Notes under the pieces: generated by a model | What the model was told of the DNA's origin: nothing | The model's database searches: none | What the model saw: only the letters and a program-made list of their open reading frames with translations | Assembly (NCBI GenBank): GCA_031277045.1 | Contig: JAISLX010000070.1 | Coordinates: 1-36,740, forward strand | Direction of reading: 5' to 3' | DNA: 36,740 nt | From: Treponema sp. | Lineage (GTDB): Bacteria > Spirochaetota > Spirochaetia > Treponematales > Breznakiellaceae | Position numbers and translations under genes: made by a program | Shown here: in pieces, positions 7,261-15,243 of the stretch | Layout of the letters: each line of letters begins with the position of its first letter | How positions within the stretch are numbered: position 1 is the first letter of the stretch

Positions 7261-8756
7261 TGTCCCAGTATATACTCCCTGGCGGGTAAATTCCAGGCCC
7301 CCCTGGTTTCAATATGAATCTTTTCGCTCAGTTTGGAGCGTCCCGCCGCCGGCCGGGAAACGCCGGTCAGGGATATATTCTGCGGTCCCCTTTCCAGTAC
7401 CAGGGAGGCAAAATTGGCCGCCAGGGAGGCGGTTCCGGCGGCAAAATCTTCGCTCTTCCAAAGGTCCCTTTCTTTTCCCGGGAAGAGGACCGAATAAACC
7501 GGATATTTTTCGGGGCTGTCGGAATAGTCCGCCGGACCCGCTCCGGGGACTGCCGCAAGAACGGCGGGTTCCTCCGCTCCGTGGAAGGCCCGAAGTATGG
7601 TTTTGTAACGGCCGTCCCGGTACCGGGAGTACTGTATCCAGTCGGAGAGGATAAACAAAACCGGAAGTTTCGGGCCGGGTACGGCGTCCGCGCCGTTTGT
7701 CTTTTTGGCTCCGATGCCGGCGAACCATGCCCCCAGCTCGGTCTTTACCGAAGCGAACCAGCCGGTCTTTTCCGCCGCCATTTCCTGTTTTTCTCCCTCC
7801 GAAACCGGGAAAAGGGGACTTTCTACCGCAATAATGCCTTTAAGCGCGGGGTTTTGGGCGATAAAGTCCCCGGAAGCGCTCAAAGATACCAGGGCCGCTC
7901 CCCCGGCGCCGTATCCGGCGATAAAAATACAGTTCAAGTCCGTTCCGGCCAGGGCCGGCGGTTTGTTTTTGGCTATATACGAGAGGAGAAATTGTATGTC
8001 CCGCCGCCGTTCTTCCTCCAGGACCCGGCCGGCGGCATTGGCTGATCCGGAACCGGTTCCCATGGCAAGGGCCCGGAGAATACCGGCGTTTTTTACCGGG
8101 GAAAGGCCGAATCTACGCTGGTTTTCCACCGCCGGCGAATCAAAGCCCCGCCGGGAATAGGTAAGCGCCGTTAAACCCCGCCCGGCGATGGCCTGACAAA
8201 TCCCGTCTATCATTATCACCGAACCCCATACGGGGGGAACCAGCACCATAAGGGGCTGCAGCGGTTCCGCCGGATCCGGCGCTTGAACTCCGGCGGGAGC
8301 ATTTGCGGGCCGGGCCTTCCCGGTATGGATACGGAGAAATAATTCGGCGTTCCGGGCCCGATCCCTGATCGTTTGGGTGACAATTCCCCTGTGTTCCAAA
8401 GTTGTTTCCCGGACCGGCATAAAATAAAAAGCTATTCCCGCAGTCAGAATCAGCAAAACAATAAAAGAAAGAGTAAAAACAAGCCGCCGTTCCAAAAAAA
8501 TATCATTTTGAAACCGTCCCAGATATAAAATTATCGCCGGGATATTGATAATACTTAGAATAATTGTGTAAAATAATAGTGGGACGCATTCGGGGCGGAA
8601 TCCATAGGCGGGAAAAATCGCGGTGATGATACCCAGCGCCAGGAGAGGCAGCCAACTGAGTCCCTCAATGTTTTGGAGTCCCTTTATGAAGGGCCGAACC
8701 AGGGCAAAAAATTGAAAAAGGACGACCAGACATATTAGAATTCTCAGTTCCTGCAT
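7257..8756 (-). CDS. Membrane protein with C-terminal alpha/beta-hydrolase-like domain lacking the Ser nucleophile
   Basis: The 499-residue protein has about four hydrophobic segments in residues 1-115. A soluble part of about 380 residues follows. It has hydrolase-fold features: LMVLVPPVWGS as a first strand with an oxyanion-type loop, then CIFIAGYGAGGAALVSLSA where the nucleophile elbow (G-x-S-x-G) should be. That site reads G-Y-G-A-G, so the serine is missing. Candidate acid and His positions are not clear. The protein may be a non-catalytic binding or scaffold relative, or may not be a hydrolase. It is the first gene of the leftward cluster and overlaps the Nif3-like start by four bases. 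The family is otherwise unrecognised. Confidence 0.65.
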   Translation of the reverse strand: MQELRILICLVVLFQFFALVRPFIKGLQNIEGLSWLPLLALGIITAIFPAYGFRPECVPLLFYTIILSIINIPAIILYLGRFQNDIFLERRLVFTLSFIVLLILTAGIAFYFMPVRETTLEHRGIVTQTIRDRARNAELFLRIHTGKARPANAPAGVQAPDPAEPLQPLMVLVPPVWGSVIMIDGICQAIAGRGLTALTYSRRGFDSPAVENQRRFGLSPVKNAGILRALAMGTGSGSANAAGRVLEEERRRDIQFLLSYIAKNKPPALAGTDLNCIFIAGYGAGGAALVSLSASGDFIAQNPALKGIIAVESPLFPVSEGEKQEMAAEKTGWFASVKTELGAWFAGIGAKKTNGADAVPGPKLPVLFILSDWIQYSRYRDGRYKTILRAFHGAEEPAVLAAVPGAGPADYSDSPEKYPVYSVLFPGKERDLWKSEDFAAGTASLAANFASLVLERGPQNISLTGVSRPAAGRSKLSEKIHIETRGAWNLPAREYILGQ

Positions 8757-8847
8757 CTCTGTTGCGGCTCCGTATAAGTTGGTACATCATTGTAATGGGC
8801 TGCGTGTCTTTGTGTCAAAGGTATTGTTATTTTAAAATAATGACGAT

Positions 8848-8977
8848 AATTAGTGTCTGTCCACAAAGTCGGTTACTTTGCGGACAGACCTTGCATTTTC
8901 TCGCCTAAGGGCTGCGAAAATGCGTTTTTTAAGGAAGTTTGTCCATAATGTGTCTACATTATGGACAAACACTAATT
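8848..8977 (+). repeat. Modular triple-hairpin element, copy 1
   Basis: About 130 bases with near-perfect terminal inverted repeats: AATTAGTGTCTGTCCA at 8848-8863 against TGGACAAACACTAATT at 8962-8977, one mismatch in 16. It contains three hairpins. Hairpin 1 (8855-8889) has a 15-bp stem and a CGGTT loop. Hairpin 2 (8893-8923) pairs GCATTTTC with GAAAATGC around a CCTAAGG core. Hairpin 3 (8937-8970) has a perfect 15-bp stem and a GTCT loop. The linker TTTTTTAAGGAAG recurs in copy 3. It occupies most of the 253-base gap before the HDOD gene. Confidence 0.8.
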
Positions 8978-9009
8978 AACATTGTCCGTATCAGGAAGGA
9001 ATAGAAACT

Positions 9010-10506
9010 ATGGCTTCAATGCAGGAATTGGTTGTTGATGAGGTTAAGGTAAAAAAGGCTGTTCAGTCGGGTATACCTCTGACAATAACCACCTTTACCC
9101 TGCCTCACGAAATCGAAGTTTATATCGATCGGGTTCTAGCGGTTTTTCTTAAACAGGTTGATCAGGAAAAGCTGAAGGATTATGTCGTCTATTGCGTCCA
9201 GGAACTGGCGGTAAATGCCAAAAAGGCCAATACCAAACGGGTATACTTTACCGAAAGGGGTTTGGATTTGGCGAATTCCGAAGATTACAAAACCGGAATG
9301 GCCACTTTCAAAGAAGATACCCTCAACAATATAGTCCATTATCTGCAGTTACAAAAAGAAAAAGGCCTTTACATCAAACTGATAATGCAGATCAAGAAGA
9401 ATGTTATTAACATTGAAGTCCGCAACAATGTGGCCGTAACCAAGACCGAGCTTATCCGTATTCACGACAAGCTGGCCCGCTCCCGGCAGTACAACTCGCT
9501 GGAGGACGCCCTTTCCCAGGTGCTTGACAACTCGGAGGGCGCCGGCCTGGGCCTGGTGATTCTGGTCCTGATGCTTAAAAAAATGGGCCTTGACGAGGAC
9601 TGTTTCGACATACTTTCCACGGAAAAAGAGACGATTGCCCGGCTTATCGTTCCCCTGGACAAGACCCATGTGGAAAACCTTTCGCTGCTGGCCAGAACCG
9701 TGGTGGATCAGGTGAACTCTCTGCCCCAGTTTCCGGAAAATATTCTGACAATCCAGAAGCTGATTAACGACCCCAAGTCCGACATGGGAAACATCGCCCG
9801 GCACATCTCCCAGGACCCGGCGATGACGGCGGATCTGCTGAAAATCGTCAATTCCGCCCAATATATGCTGATAAAGCGGGTGGATACCATCGCGGAAGCG
9901 GTTAAAATGGTCGGCATCCGGGGCATAAAAAACCTGCTTTACTCCTACGGAACCCAGAGGATCCTGGGGAACAACACGGCGGAAAAGAAGGCCCTGTGGG
10001 AACATTCCTACAGAGTAGCTTTTTACGCCTACAACCTGGCCAAAAATTTCAAGCGGGAAAAGAACCTGCTGGACGATGTGTATGTGGGCGGTATCCTTCA
10101 CGACATGGGGAAAATTGTCTTTTCCAACGTTCACCCGGAATTGCTGCTCAACATCCGCAAGTTCTGCCAGGAAAAGGGCCTGCCCCTGTCCATGTTCGAG
10201 GACCTGTCCGCCGGGCTTAACCACGCGGAAATAGGCGCCCTTATCGCGGAAAAGTGGAATTTTCCCGAACCGCTGGTTACGTCCATCCGCTTCCACCACG
10301 ACCCTGAATCGGCGGATATTAAATACCGGAATCTGGTCCAGGCGGTGTACCTGGCAAACATGTTCTGCGAATACGAAAAAAAGAACGTTACCTACGACCA
10401 ATTCGACAGCGGGGCGCTGGAATCCTACGGTATCAAATCGAAAAAATATATTGATGAGATGATTTCGCAATTTGCCCTGGGCTTTGACCGGGACAGGGAG
10501 AAATAA
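9010..10506 (+). CDS. GHKL-ATPase-like domain fused to HDOD signalling domain
   Basis: Cytoplasmic signalling protein of 498 residues. The N-terminal part (about residues 30-220) looks like a histidine-kinase-type ATP-binding fold: an N-box-like ELAVNAKKAN at 65-74 and a glycine-rich lid SEGAGLGLVIL near residue 180. No phospho-accepting histidine domain is visible. The C-terminal part (about 235-440) is an HDOD domain. It has the LPQFPENILTIQKLI entry motif, an intact HDMGK metal-type motif and a later HHDP, so an HD-type active site may be preserved, unlike many HDOD proteins. Such proteins link signalling to chemotaxis, second messengers or stress, but the ligand here is unknown. AAGGAA lies about eight bases before the ATG. 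It stands alone, directly downstream of hairpin element copy 1. Confidence 0.85.
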   Translation: MASMQELVVDEVKVKKAVQSGIPLTITTFTLPHEIEVYIDRVLAVFLKQVDQEKLKDYVVYCVQELAVNAKKANTKRVYFTERGLDLANSEDYKTGMATFKEDTLNNIVHYLQLQKEKGLYIKLIMQIKKNVINIEVRNNVAVTKTELIRIHDKLARSRQYNSLEDALSQVLDNSEGAGLGLVILVLMLKKMGLDEDCFDILSTEKETIARLIVPLDKTHVENLSLLARTVVDQVNSLPQFPENILTIQKLINDPKSDMGNIARHISQDPAMTADLLKIVNSAQYMLIKRVDTIAEAVKMVGIRGIKNLLYSYGTQRILGNNTAEKKALWEHSYRVAFYAYNLAKNFKREKNLLDDVYVGGILHDMGKIVFSNVHPELLLNIRKFCQEKGLPLSMFEDLSAGLNHAEIGALIAEKWNFPEPLVTSIRFHHDPESADIKYRNLVQAVYLANMFCEYEKKNVTYDQFDSGALESYGIKSKKYIDEMISQFALGFDRDREK

Positions 10507-10616
10507 CCCGCCTCAGCGCTTATCCGTTTCCGGCAATACCCCAGGACCCGGGGCCGATTGAATTTTACAATGCAATATGTCAAGCTAAGCTAAAGTTCAA
10601 TGCCGGGATACTAAAA

Positions 10617-11330
10617 ATGACCTTTACAGTTGACACGGAAAAAGTAAAACGGAAAATCGCCTTTATTCAGGACAAACTACGCGAAGAGGCTAATCCCCAG
10701 CTTCTTAACGAATACCGTCTGCTTCTGAAAAAAGGCGTCCCCTTTTTTCGCCGGTCCTGGACCGCGGCATATCTTTTGATGCTCTACGATCAGGAGCAGA
10801 GCCGGCCCAATTCCCGCTGGGAACGGGGGGAGGGGCTCAGGACAAAACCAAAGGCTCCTGTCCGGAACGAAGCGCGCCAGGGCCGGGACAACCGGGGGGG
10901 GCGCCTGAGTCCGGACGCTTCGACAGAGACGGCCTACAATCCGGCGGACAAGGTTATTCTGACGGAAGAAGAATCAACGCGGCTTTTTATCAGCATAGGG
11001 CGAAACCGCAGACTGTTCCCCCGGGAAATTCTGGGGCTTATTATCAATGCCGCGCAGGTTGAGCGGGAAGATATTGGGTCCATACGGATCCTGGACAATT
11101 ATTCGTTTGTGCAGGTCCGGGATACGGTGGCGGACAAAATTATAGAGGCTCTGAACGGCACGCTGTTTCGCGGCCGGACCCTGGCGGTGAACTACGCCCA
11201 TACCAAACGGGAAGGGGAAACCGAAGACAGGGACGCGGCGGACGGCGAAGACGCCCCGCCGGTGGAAACTCCGGACCTAACCCTGGCCGCTGAGCAGGGT
11301 AACGATCTGCCCGATAAGGAACGCGTTTAA
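10617..11330 (+). CDS. Protein with C-terminal DbpA-type RNA-binding domain, no helicase
   Basis: The 237-residue protein has three parts. Residues 1-65 are helical and basic (VDTEKVKRKIAFIQDKLREE). Residues 66-115 are low-complexity and Arg/Gly-rich. Residues 120-195 match the DbpA/CsdA C-terminal RNA-binding fold: TRLFISIGRNRRLFPREILG, then IGSIRILDNYSFVQV, then LNGTLFRGRTLAVNYA. In DbpA and related DEAD-box helicases this domain follows the helicase core and binds structured rRNA. Here it is free-standing, suggesting an RNA-binding or ribosome-associated factor. The acidic tail (DRDAADGEDAPPVETP) is probably disordered. The start lacks a strong ribosome site. Its last 54 bases overlap the convergent membrane-protein gene. 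Confidence 0.75.
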   Translation: MTFTVDTEKVKRKIAFIQDKLREEANPQLLNEYRLLLKKGVPFFRRSWTAAYLLMLYDQEQSRPNSRWERGEGLRTKPKAPVRNEARQGRDNRGGRLSPDASTETAYNPADKVILTEEESTRLFISIGRNRRLFPREILGLIINAAQVEREDIGSIRILDNYSFVQVRDTVADKIIEALNGTLFRGRTLAVNYAHTKREGETEDRDAADGEDAPPVETPDLTLAAEQGNDLPDKERV

Positions 11331-12455
11331 GCCGACACCGGCCAGCAGTAAAAGCCAGGAAAGAACCGCCAGCGCGCCGGCCCGGAGGACGCAGCCGCGG
11401 GCCAGTTTTTCAGGGTCCCCCGGAGTTGCCCCAAAAACGGCAAAACCGTCATCGGGTTCACGGGGAACCTGCGTCCCGGCGTCCCGGGAATCCAGCGCTC
11501 CGAACACATGCCACAGTTCCTTTTCGCGTTTTTTCATTCCCGGCGCCAGCGGGGGGATTCCCCGCGGCAGGTCCCGGTAACAGCGGACGCCGTAGGGATC
11601 CCCGTTGGGAAGACGGCCGGAACTGTAGATCAGGGGCAGCCGGACCAGATCCCGGAAAGAACGGTACATCCGGGCCCCCTGCCAAAGCCGGCGATAGGCG
11701 ATAGTCAAGAGAAGCCCCGGCGGCGCCAGCGTGTAGAGGGGTACAAAGGCGGCGCAGAAGGCGGTGATTGCCGTAAGCCGGAAAGCGGGCCGGGACAGAA
11801 ACGTAACGGCCATAACGATAAGGCAGAGGGCCCCCATGACCAGAGCGTAGGGGGTAACACCGTTCCAGTATTCGTTCCTGTGGCGGCCTGTCCGAATAAC
11901 CCTGGCGGCCATGATCCGGTCATCCCCGGTATAAAAAATAACCTGGAGGGGGCTTTCCGGGGTAACCGCGAAAGCCCAGCGGCCGTCCCGGAGGCTTAGG
12001 GCGCCGCCCACAAAAACCCGGGCTTCCCCGGTCAGCGTGGCGACCTGGTCCCGGCGCAGACGCTGGGGCGTTTCCCCGGCCATGTCAAAGCCCTCCCGGT
12101 CATCCTTCTCTTCAGTGGGAAGCATGTAAACCTGGGCTCCCGGAAGAAACACCGGAATGGTAAGATCGGGACTCCTGACCCACAGGGTATTGCCGGTAAT
12201 CGATTCAAAGCTGCCGGCAAGGCGGAACAGCTTTGGGGCGGGGGGTTTGCCCGGGGGAACCGGGGACGAGGCCTCCCGGGTCCGGCCGCAGCTTACATAC
12301 GCCGCGTAATCCAACAGGGGCGCCAGGCGCAGCCTGTTGAAGTGGGCGCGGAAACACCGCCAGGCGCGGCGGGTTACCAGGGCCCCCGCGACGGGGACCA
12401 GTCCATACCAGAACAGAACCAAAAGGCTTATCACTAGAAAATCGTAGATACGCAG
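11277..12455 (-). CDS. Integral membrane protein of unknown function
   Basis: I do not recognise a family. The protein has an N-terminal hydrophobic segment and a soluble, likely extracytoplasmic domain of about 150 residues beginning LFRLAGSFESITGNTLWV, with beta-rich character. Two hydrophobic segments follow around residues 200-245 and one lies at the C-terminus (LSWLLLLAGVGLNAFLIGQI). The first conventional start is GTG at 12434, which has no ribosome site. An in-frame CTG at 12455 lies nine bases after GGAGG (12465-12469) and adds seven residues, LRIYDFL. I chose it for that reason, though CTG starts are rare. The gene diverges from the hydrolase gene at 12470 with almost no space for separate promoters. 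Its end overlaps the RNA-binding protein gene by 54 bases. Confidence 0.6.
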   Translation of the reverse strand: MRIYDFLVISLLVLFWYGLVPVAGALVTRRAWRCFRAHFNRLRLAPLLDYAAYVSCGRTREASSPVPPGKPPAPKLFRLAGSFESITGNTLWVRSPDLTIPVFLPGAQVYMLPTEEKDDREGFDMAGETPQRLRRDQVATLTGEARVFVGGALSLRDGRWAFAVTPESPLQVIFYTGDDRIMAARVIRTGRHRNEYWNGVTPYALVMGALCLIVMAVTFLSRPAFRLTAITAFCAAFVPLYTLAPPGLLLTIAYRRLWQGARMYRSFRDLVRLPLIYSSGRLPNGDPYGVRCYRDLPRGIPPLAPGMKKREKELWHVFGALDSRDAGTQVPREPDDGFAVFGATPGDPEKLARGCVLRAGALAVLSWLLLLAGVGLNAFLIGQIVTLLSGQG

Positions 12456-12469
12456 GGTAATATTCCTCC

Positions 12470-13117
12470 GTGGAAGTATACCAGATCAAACAGCTCATCC
12501 TGGGGGCTAACGAAACCAACTGCTGGATAGTTGTGTATGGCCCATCCGGGGATGGCTCCCGGCTCTGCGCCCTTATCGATCCGGGCGCGGAGCCGGATAC
12601 CATTATAGCGCAGTTTAACGCGCTGGCCTTAAAACCCGGCCACATTCTTTTGACCCACGGCCACTTTGACCATATCCTTGCCCTGCCGGATATACACAGC
12701 GCCTACCCGGAGGCGCCCATTGCCATCCACCGGGACGACCTGCCCTACCTGGGACCCAAGGCCCCGCGCCTGTACGGACAGAGCCTTGGCCTTGAGGATA
12801 GCAGCCGCCTGCCGCGGCCCGGAGAGGGCATACGCGAACTTGAGGATGGCGATTACGCCGGCCCTTTCAAGGTCCTGAGTACCCCCGGACACACGCCGGG
12901 TTCCGTGGTGTTCCTGCTGGAAGAGCAGCGGATCATGTTCAGCGGGGATACCCTGTTCCAGGGAAACTGCGGCCGCGTGGACCTTCCCGGCGGCGACCAG
13001 GGCGCAATCGAACGGAGTCTGAAGCGCCTCCTCGCCCTGGACGGGGATATCCGCGTTCTGCCCGGCCACGGCGAGTCCACCACCATCGCCGCCGAACGCG
13101 GGACCAGGTTCTTTTGA
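12470..13117 (+). CDS. Metallo-beta-lactamase-fold hydrolase (glyoxalase II-like)
   Basis: The 215-residue protein has the complete di-metal site of the fold: THGHFDH with His63, His65, Asp67 and His68, then TPGHTPGS, SGDTLF, and LPGHG near the end. Length and motif order match short hydroxyacylglutathione-hydrolase-like (GloB/YcbL) proteins, thioester hydrolases without the extra C-terminal glutathione-binding domain. The exact substrate cannot be told. The start is GTG at 12470. Upstream AGGG is about 12 bases away, so initiation is probably weak. It diverges from the membrane protein gene, and nothing follows it in the same direction for 355 bases. Confidence 0.9.
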   Translation: MEVYQIKQLILGANETNCWIVVYGPSGDGSRLCALIDPGAEPDTIIAQFNALALKPGHILLTHGHFDHILALPDIHSAYPEAPIAIHRDDLPYLGPKAPRLYGQSLGLEDSSRLPRPGEGIRELEDGDYAGPFKVLSTPGHTPGSVVFLLEEQRIMFSGDTLFQGNCGRVDLPGGDQGAIERSLKRLLALDGDIRVLPGHGESTTIAAERGTRFF

Positions 13118-13472
13118 GGGTTGGCGCCGGCGGTCAAAGCGCCCGGTTTTGTGGATGAACGCCAATCCCATTCTTAATGAGACATTCCCGGCGTACTTTC
13201 ATGTCAGCGATTTCCCCCACGTATATTTTCGTAAAAGAATCCCTCATGCTGAAATTTTATCCGCCGATAGATCAATAAGGATCCGAATCGTTACGCCGGG
13301 GCCTGCCGCGCCTGGTGGATTTTTGCGTATATGTGGAGTTCGTCTTTCCAAAACCTGATGTTTTGGGAATGCCCCCGTGTAAAAATCATGATTTTCAGCA
13401 GGAGTTGCCCGGAAGCCGCGGTTTCCGGATAATGTTATTAGGCTGAGGCGCGGCAGACCGCCGGAGGGTTCA
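13118..13472. other. Gene-free region before fliS with several dyads
   Basis: No supported gene. It contains CCAAAAC-ctgat-GTTTTGG (13348-13366), which resembles hairpin 3 of the modular elements. It also has a perfect 14-bp palindrome AAAATCATGATTTT (13382-13395) and a GGAAgCCgcGGtTTCC dyad shortly before fliS. No sigma28-type flagellar promoter with correct spacing was found. Confidence 0.5.
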
Positions 13473-13946
13473 ATGCATCAGCCTGCGGAGGGGATTATTT
13501 TGGCCTACGCAAACCAGTTGTCCGCGTACCGGGAAACCAGGGTAAAAACGGCAAGCCAGGGGCAGCTTGTAATTATGCTCTACGATGAAATGGTCAAGCA
13601 GCTGGACCACGGTCTTGAGCTTCTGGCCCTGAATACCGGGGGAAAAAAGGACCCCGGGCAAATTGAGAAGATAAACAAGGCAATTCTTAAAGCCCAGGAA
13701 ATCATCACCGAGCTTATGGTGTCCCTTAACTTTGAACAAGGCGGGGATATCGCCAAAAATCTTTTTTCCCTTTACACTTGGTTCAACCAGGAACTGCTGG
13801 AGGCCAATGTCAAGCAGGATCCGCGGCGAATCACGATTGTCCGCAATATGGCAAACGAACTGCGGAGCGCGTGGGCCCAGATCGCCGCGACAACTCCTGT
13901 GGAAACGGCAAACCGGCCGGCGATGGGTGTTAATATCGCCGGTTAA
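13473..13946 (+). CDS. fliS: Flagellin export chaperone FliS
   Basis: FliS binds the C-terminal helix of flagellin in the cytoplasm, preventing premature polymerisation before export. The 157 residues include the hallmark N-terminal block AYRETRVKTASQGQLVIMLY and the helical bundle with FSLYTWFNQELLEANV. The ATG at 13473 has GGAGGG (13463-13468) four bases upstream. A TTG at 13500 also has a very good site, GGAGGGG (13487-13493), six bases upstream. It would give LAYANQLSAYRETR, the length at which most FliS proteins begin, so either or both starts may be used. A FlgN-like chaperone gene follows after nine bases, which suggests a two-gene flagellar chaperone operon. Confidence 0.93.
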   Translation: MHQPAEGIILAYANQLSAYRETRVKTASQGQLVIMLYDEMVKQLDHGLELLALNTGGKKDPGQIEKINKAILKAQEIITELMVSLNFEQGGDIAKNLFSLYTWFNQELLEANVKQDPRRITIVRNMANELRSAWAQIAATTPVETANRPAMGVNIAG

Positions 13947-13955
13947 GGAGAAACT

Positions 13956-14465
13956 ATGGCGAAAACATCAAAGGCCGGACTTGACCAGAACGAACTGGAC
14001 CAAAGGGTTGCCATTCTGCGCCGTTTCCGGGCGCTTCTGGCGGAGCAGCGCGACAGGTTCCGCGCCTATCTCGATGAACTGGACAAGCAGAAGGACGTAA
14101 TTGAAACCGGCAGCGCCGAAGAGATTGTCGCCCATGTCGAACTGGAAGAAAAAATCGTGGCGGATATTTTAGCCATCCAAAAAGTTATTGTGCCCCTGGA
14201 CAAGATGTACCACAGCCTTTCCGCCCCGGATGTATCAGGCGATATTGACGGCGGCGAAACCGAGGTGCTGGGCCTTAAATCCGCCCTGGACAGCCTGAAA
14301 AAAGAGGTGGTGATCCGCTCCAGCCGGAACAAGGACATCCTTTCCCGGCGTATGCTGGAAATTCGGGAAGAAATAAAATCCCTGCGGACCAATCCGTACC
14401 GGCCCGGCGGCTATACCCCGGGAAACGGTTCCGCCGGCCCCAGCCTGGTGGATATTACCGGGTAG
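13956..14465 (+). CDS. FlgN-like flagellar export chaperone
   Basis: The 169-residue, almost entirely alpha-helical protein has heptad-like charged stretches (LRRFRALLAEQRDRFRAYLD; IRSSRNKDILSRRMLEIREE) and a Pro/Gly-rich tail. FlgN-family proteins have this architecture and chaperone the hook-associated proteins FlgK and FlgL. Sequence conservation in the family is low, so the call leans on position right after fliS and on the fold pattern. AAGGAG lies about six bases before the ATG. The gap to fliS is nine bases, so the two are probably translated from one mRNA. Confidence 0.7.
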   Translation: MAKTSKAGLDQNELDQRVAILRRFRALLAEQRDRFRAYLDELDKQKDVIETGSAEEIVAHVELEEKIVADILAIQKVIVPLDKMYHSLSAPDVSGDIDGGETEVLGLKSALDSLKKEVVIRSSRNKDILSRRMLEIREEIKSLRTNPYRPGGYTPGNGSAGPSLVDITG

Positions 14466-14538
14466 CAATTCACTAGCAGGATGATCCCCATTAAATTAAC
14501 CGGGTTTTGGGAAAAGCTTTTTCGTCAGGAGTAAGAGC

Positions 14539-15180
14539 ATGAGTGATTTTTCGGCTGTCCACAATGAAATTTCCGGACTGCTGCAAAGGGGAAAGGCCAA
14601 AGACATTGTTACGGCCGTTCAAAACGCCCTTGCCGCGGGAGTTCCCGCCGCGGACATTCTGGAAAAAAGCTTGATCGCGGGGATGAGCGTTGTCGGCGAA
14701 AAATTCAAACGCGGGGAAGTGTTTGTCCCCGAAGTACTGATAGCGGCCCGCGCGATGAACAGCGCGTCGGTTACGCTGAAACCCCATTTGGCCGAGGCGG
14801 GGATAAAACCCGTGGGCAAGGCGATCATCTGCACGGTAAAGGGAGATCTCCACGACATCGGGAAGAACCTGGTAAAAATGATGATCGAGGGCCGGGGCAT
14901 CGAGGTTATCGATCTGGGCGTTGACTGCGGCGAAGAAAAGATCATCGAAGCGGTCAAGAATTCCGGCGCCAAAGTAGTGTGCCTTTCCGCCCTGCTGACG
15001 ACAACAATGACGGCCCAGAGGGATGTGATTGAGGCCCTGAAGGCGGCGGGGCTGCGGGACAAGGTAAAGGTGATGATCGGCGGCGCCCCGGTTACCCAAA
15101 GTTTCGCCGACGAAATTGGGGCCGACGCCTTTACCCCCGACGCCGCCAGCGCCGCGGAGGTTTGCCGCTCTTTCTACTGA
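14539..15180 (+). CDS. Corrinoid (B12-binding) methyltransferase protein, MtaC/MtbC type
   Basis: The 213-residue protein has the two-domain form of corrinoid methyl carriers. A helical cap covers about residues 1-88 and includes VGEKFKRGEVFVPEVLIAAR. A Rossmann-like B12 domain follows, with GDLHDIGKN at 102-110, where His105 is the lower axial cobalt ligand. The LSALLTTTM and IGGAPVT segments come after it. Such proteins accept a methyl group from a substrate-specific methyltransferase (MttB, MtaB or MtbB type) and pass it to tetrahydrofolate or another acceptor. No such partner gene is in the window, but a RACo-type activator lies immediately downstream on the opposite strand. The start has AGGAG eight bases upstream. 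Confidence 0.93.
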   Translation: MSDFSAVHNEISGLLQRGKAKDIVTAVQNALAAGVPAADILEKSLIAGMSVVGEKFKRGEVFVPEVLIAARAMNSASVTLKPHLAEAGIKPVGKAIICTVKGDLHDIGKNLVKMMIEGRGIEVIDLGVDCGEEKIIEAVKNSGAKVVCLSALLTTTMTAQRDVIEALKAAGLRDKVKVMIGGAPVTQSFADEIGADAFTPDAASAAEVCRSFY

Positions 15181-15199
15181 TCCGGCCCGGATTTGTATG

Positions 15200-15225
15200 A
15201 AAAAGCGGGCTTTAGACCGCTTTTT
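15200..15225. terminator. Bidirectional terminator between the corrinoid protein and RACo genes
   Basis: Nine-bp stem AAAAAGCGG (15200-15208) with CCGCTTTTT (15217-15225) and an eight-base loop containing CTTTAGA. The A/T arms give a T-run after the stem on both strands. It lies 20 bases after one stop codon and about 20 before the other. Confidence 0.8.
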
Positions 15226-15243
15226 CGGAAGTTTTTTCCAAAA

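Noticed and set aside
13149..13358. 69-residue open frame between the hydrolase and fliS genes
   Set aside because: No ribosome site, composition unlike neighbours, and it spans dyads that look regulatory.
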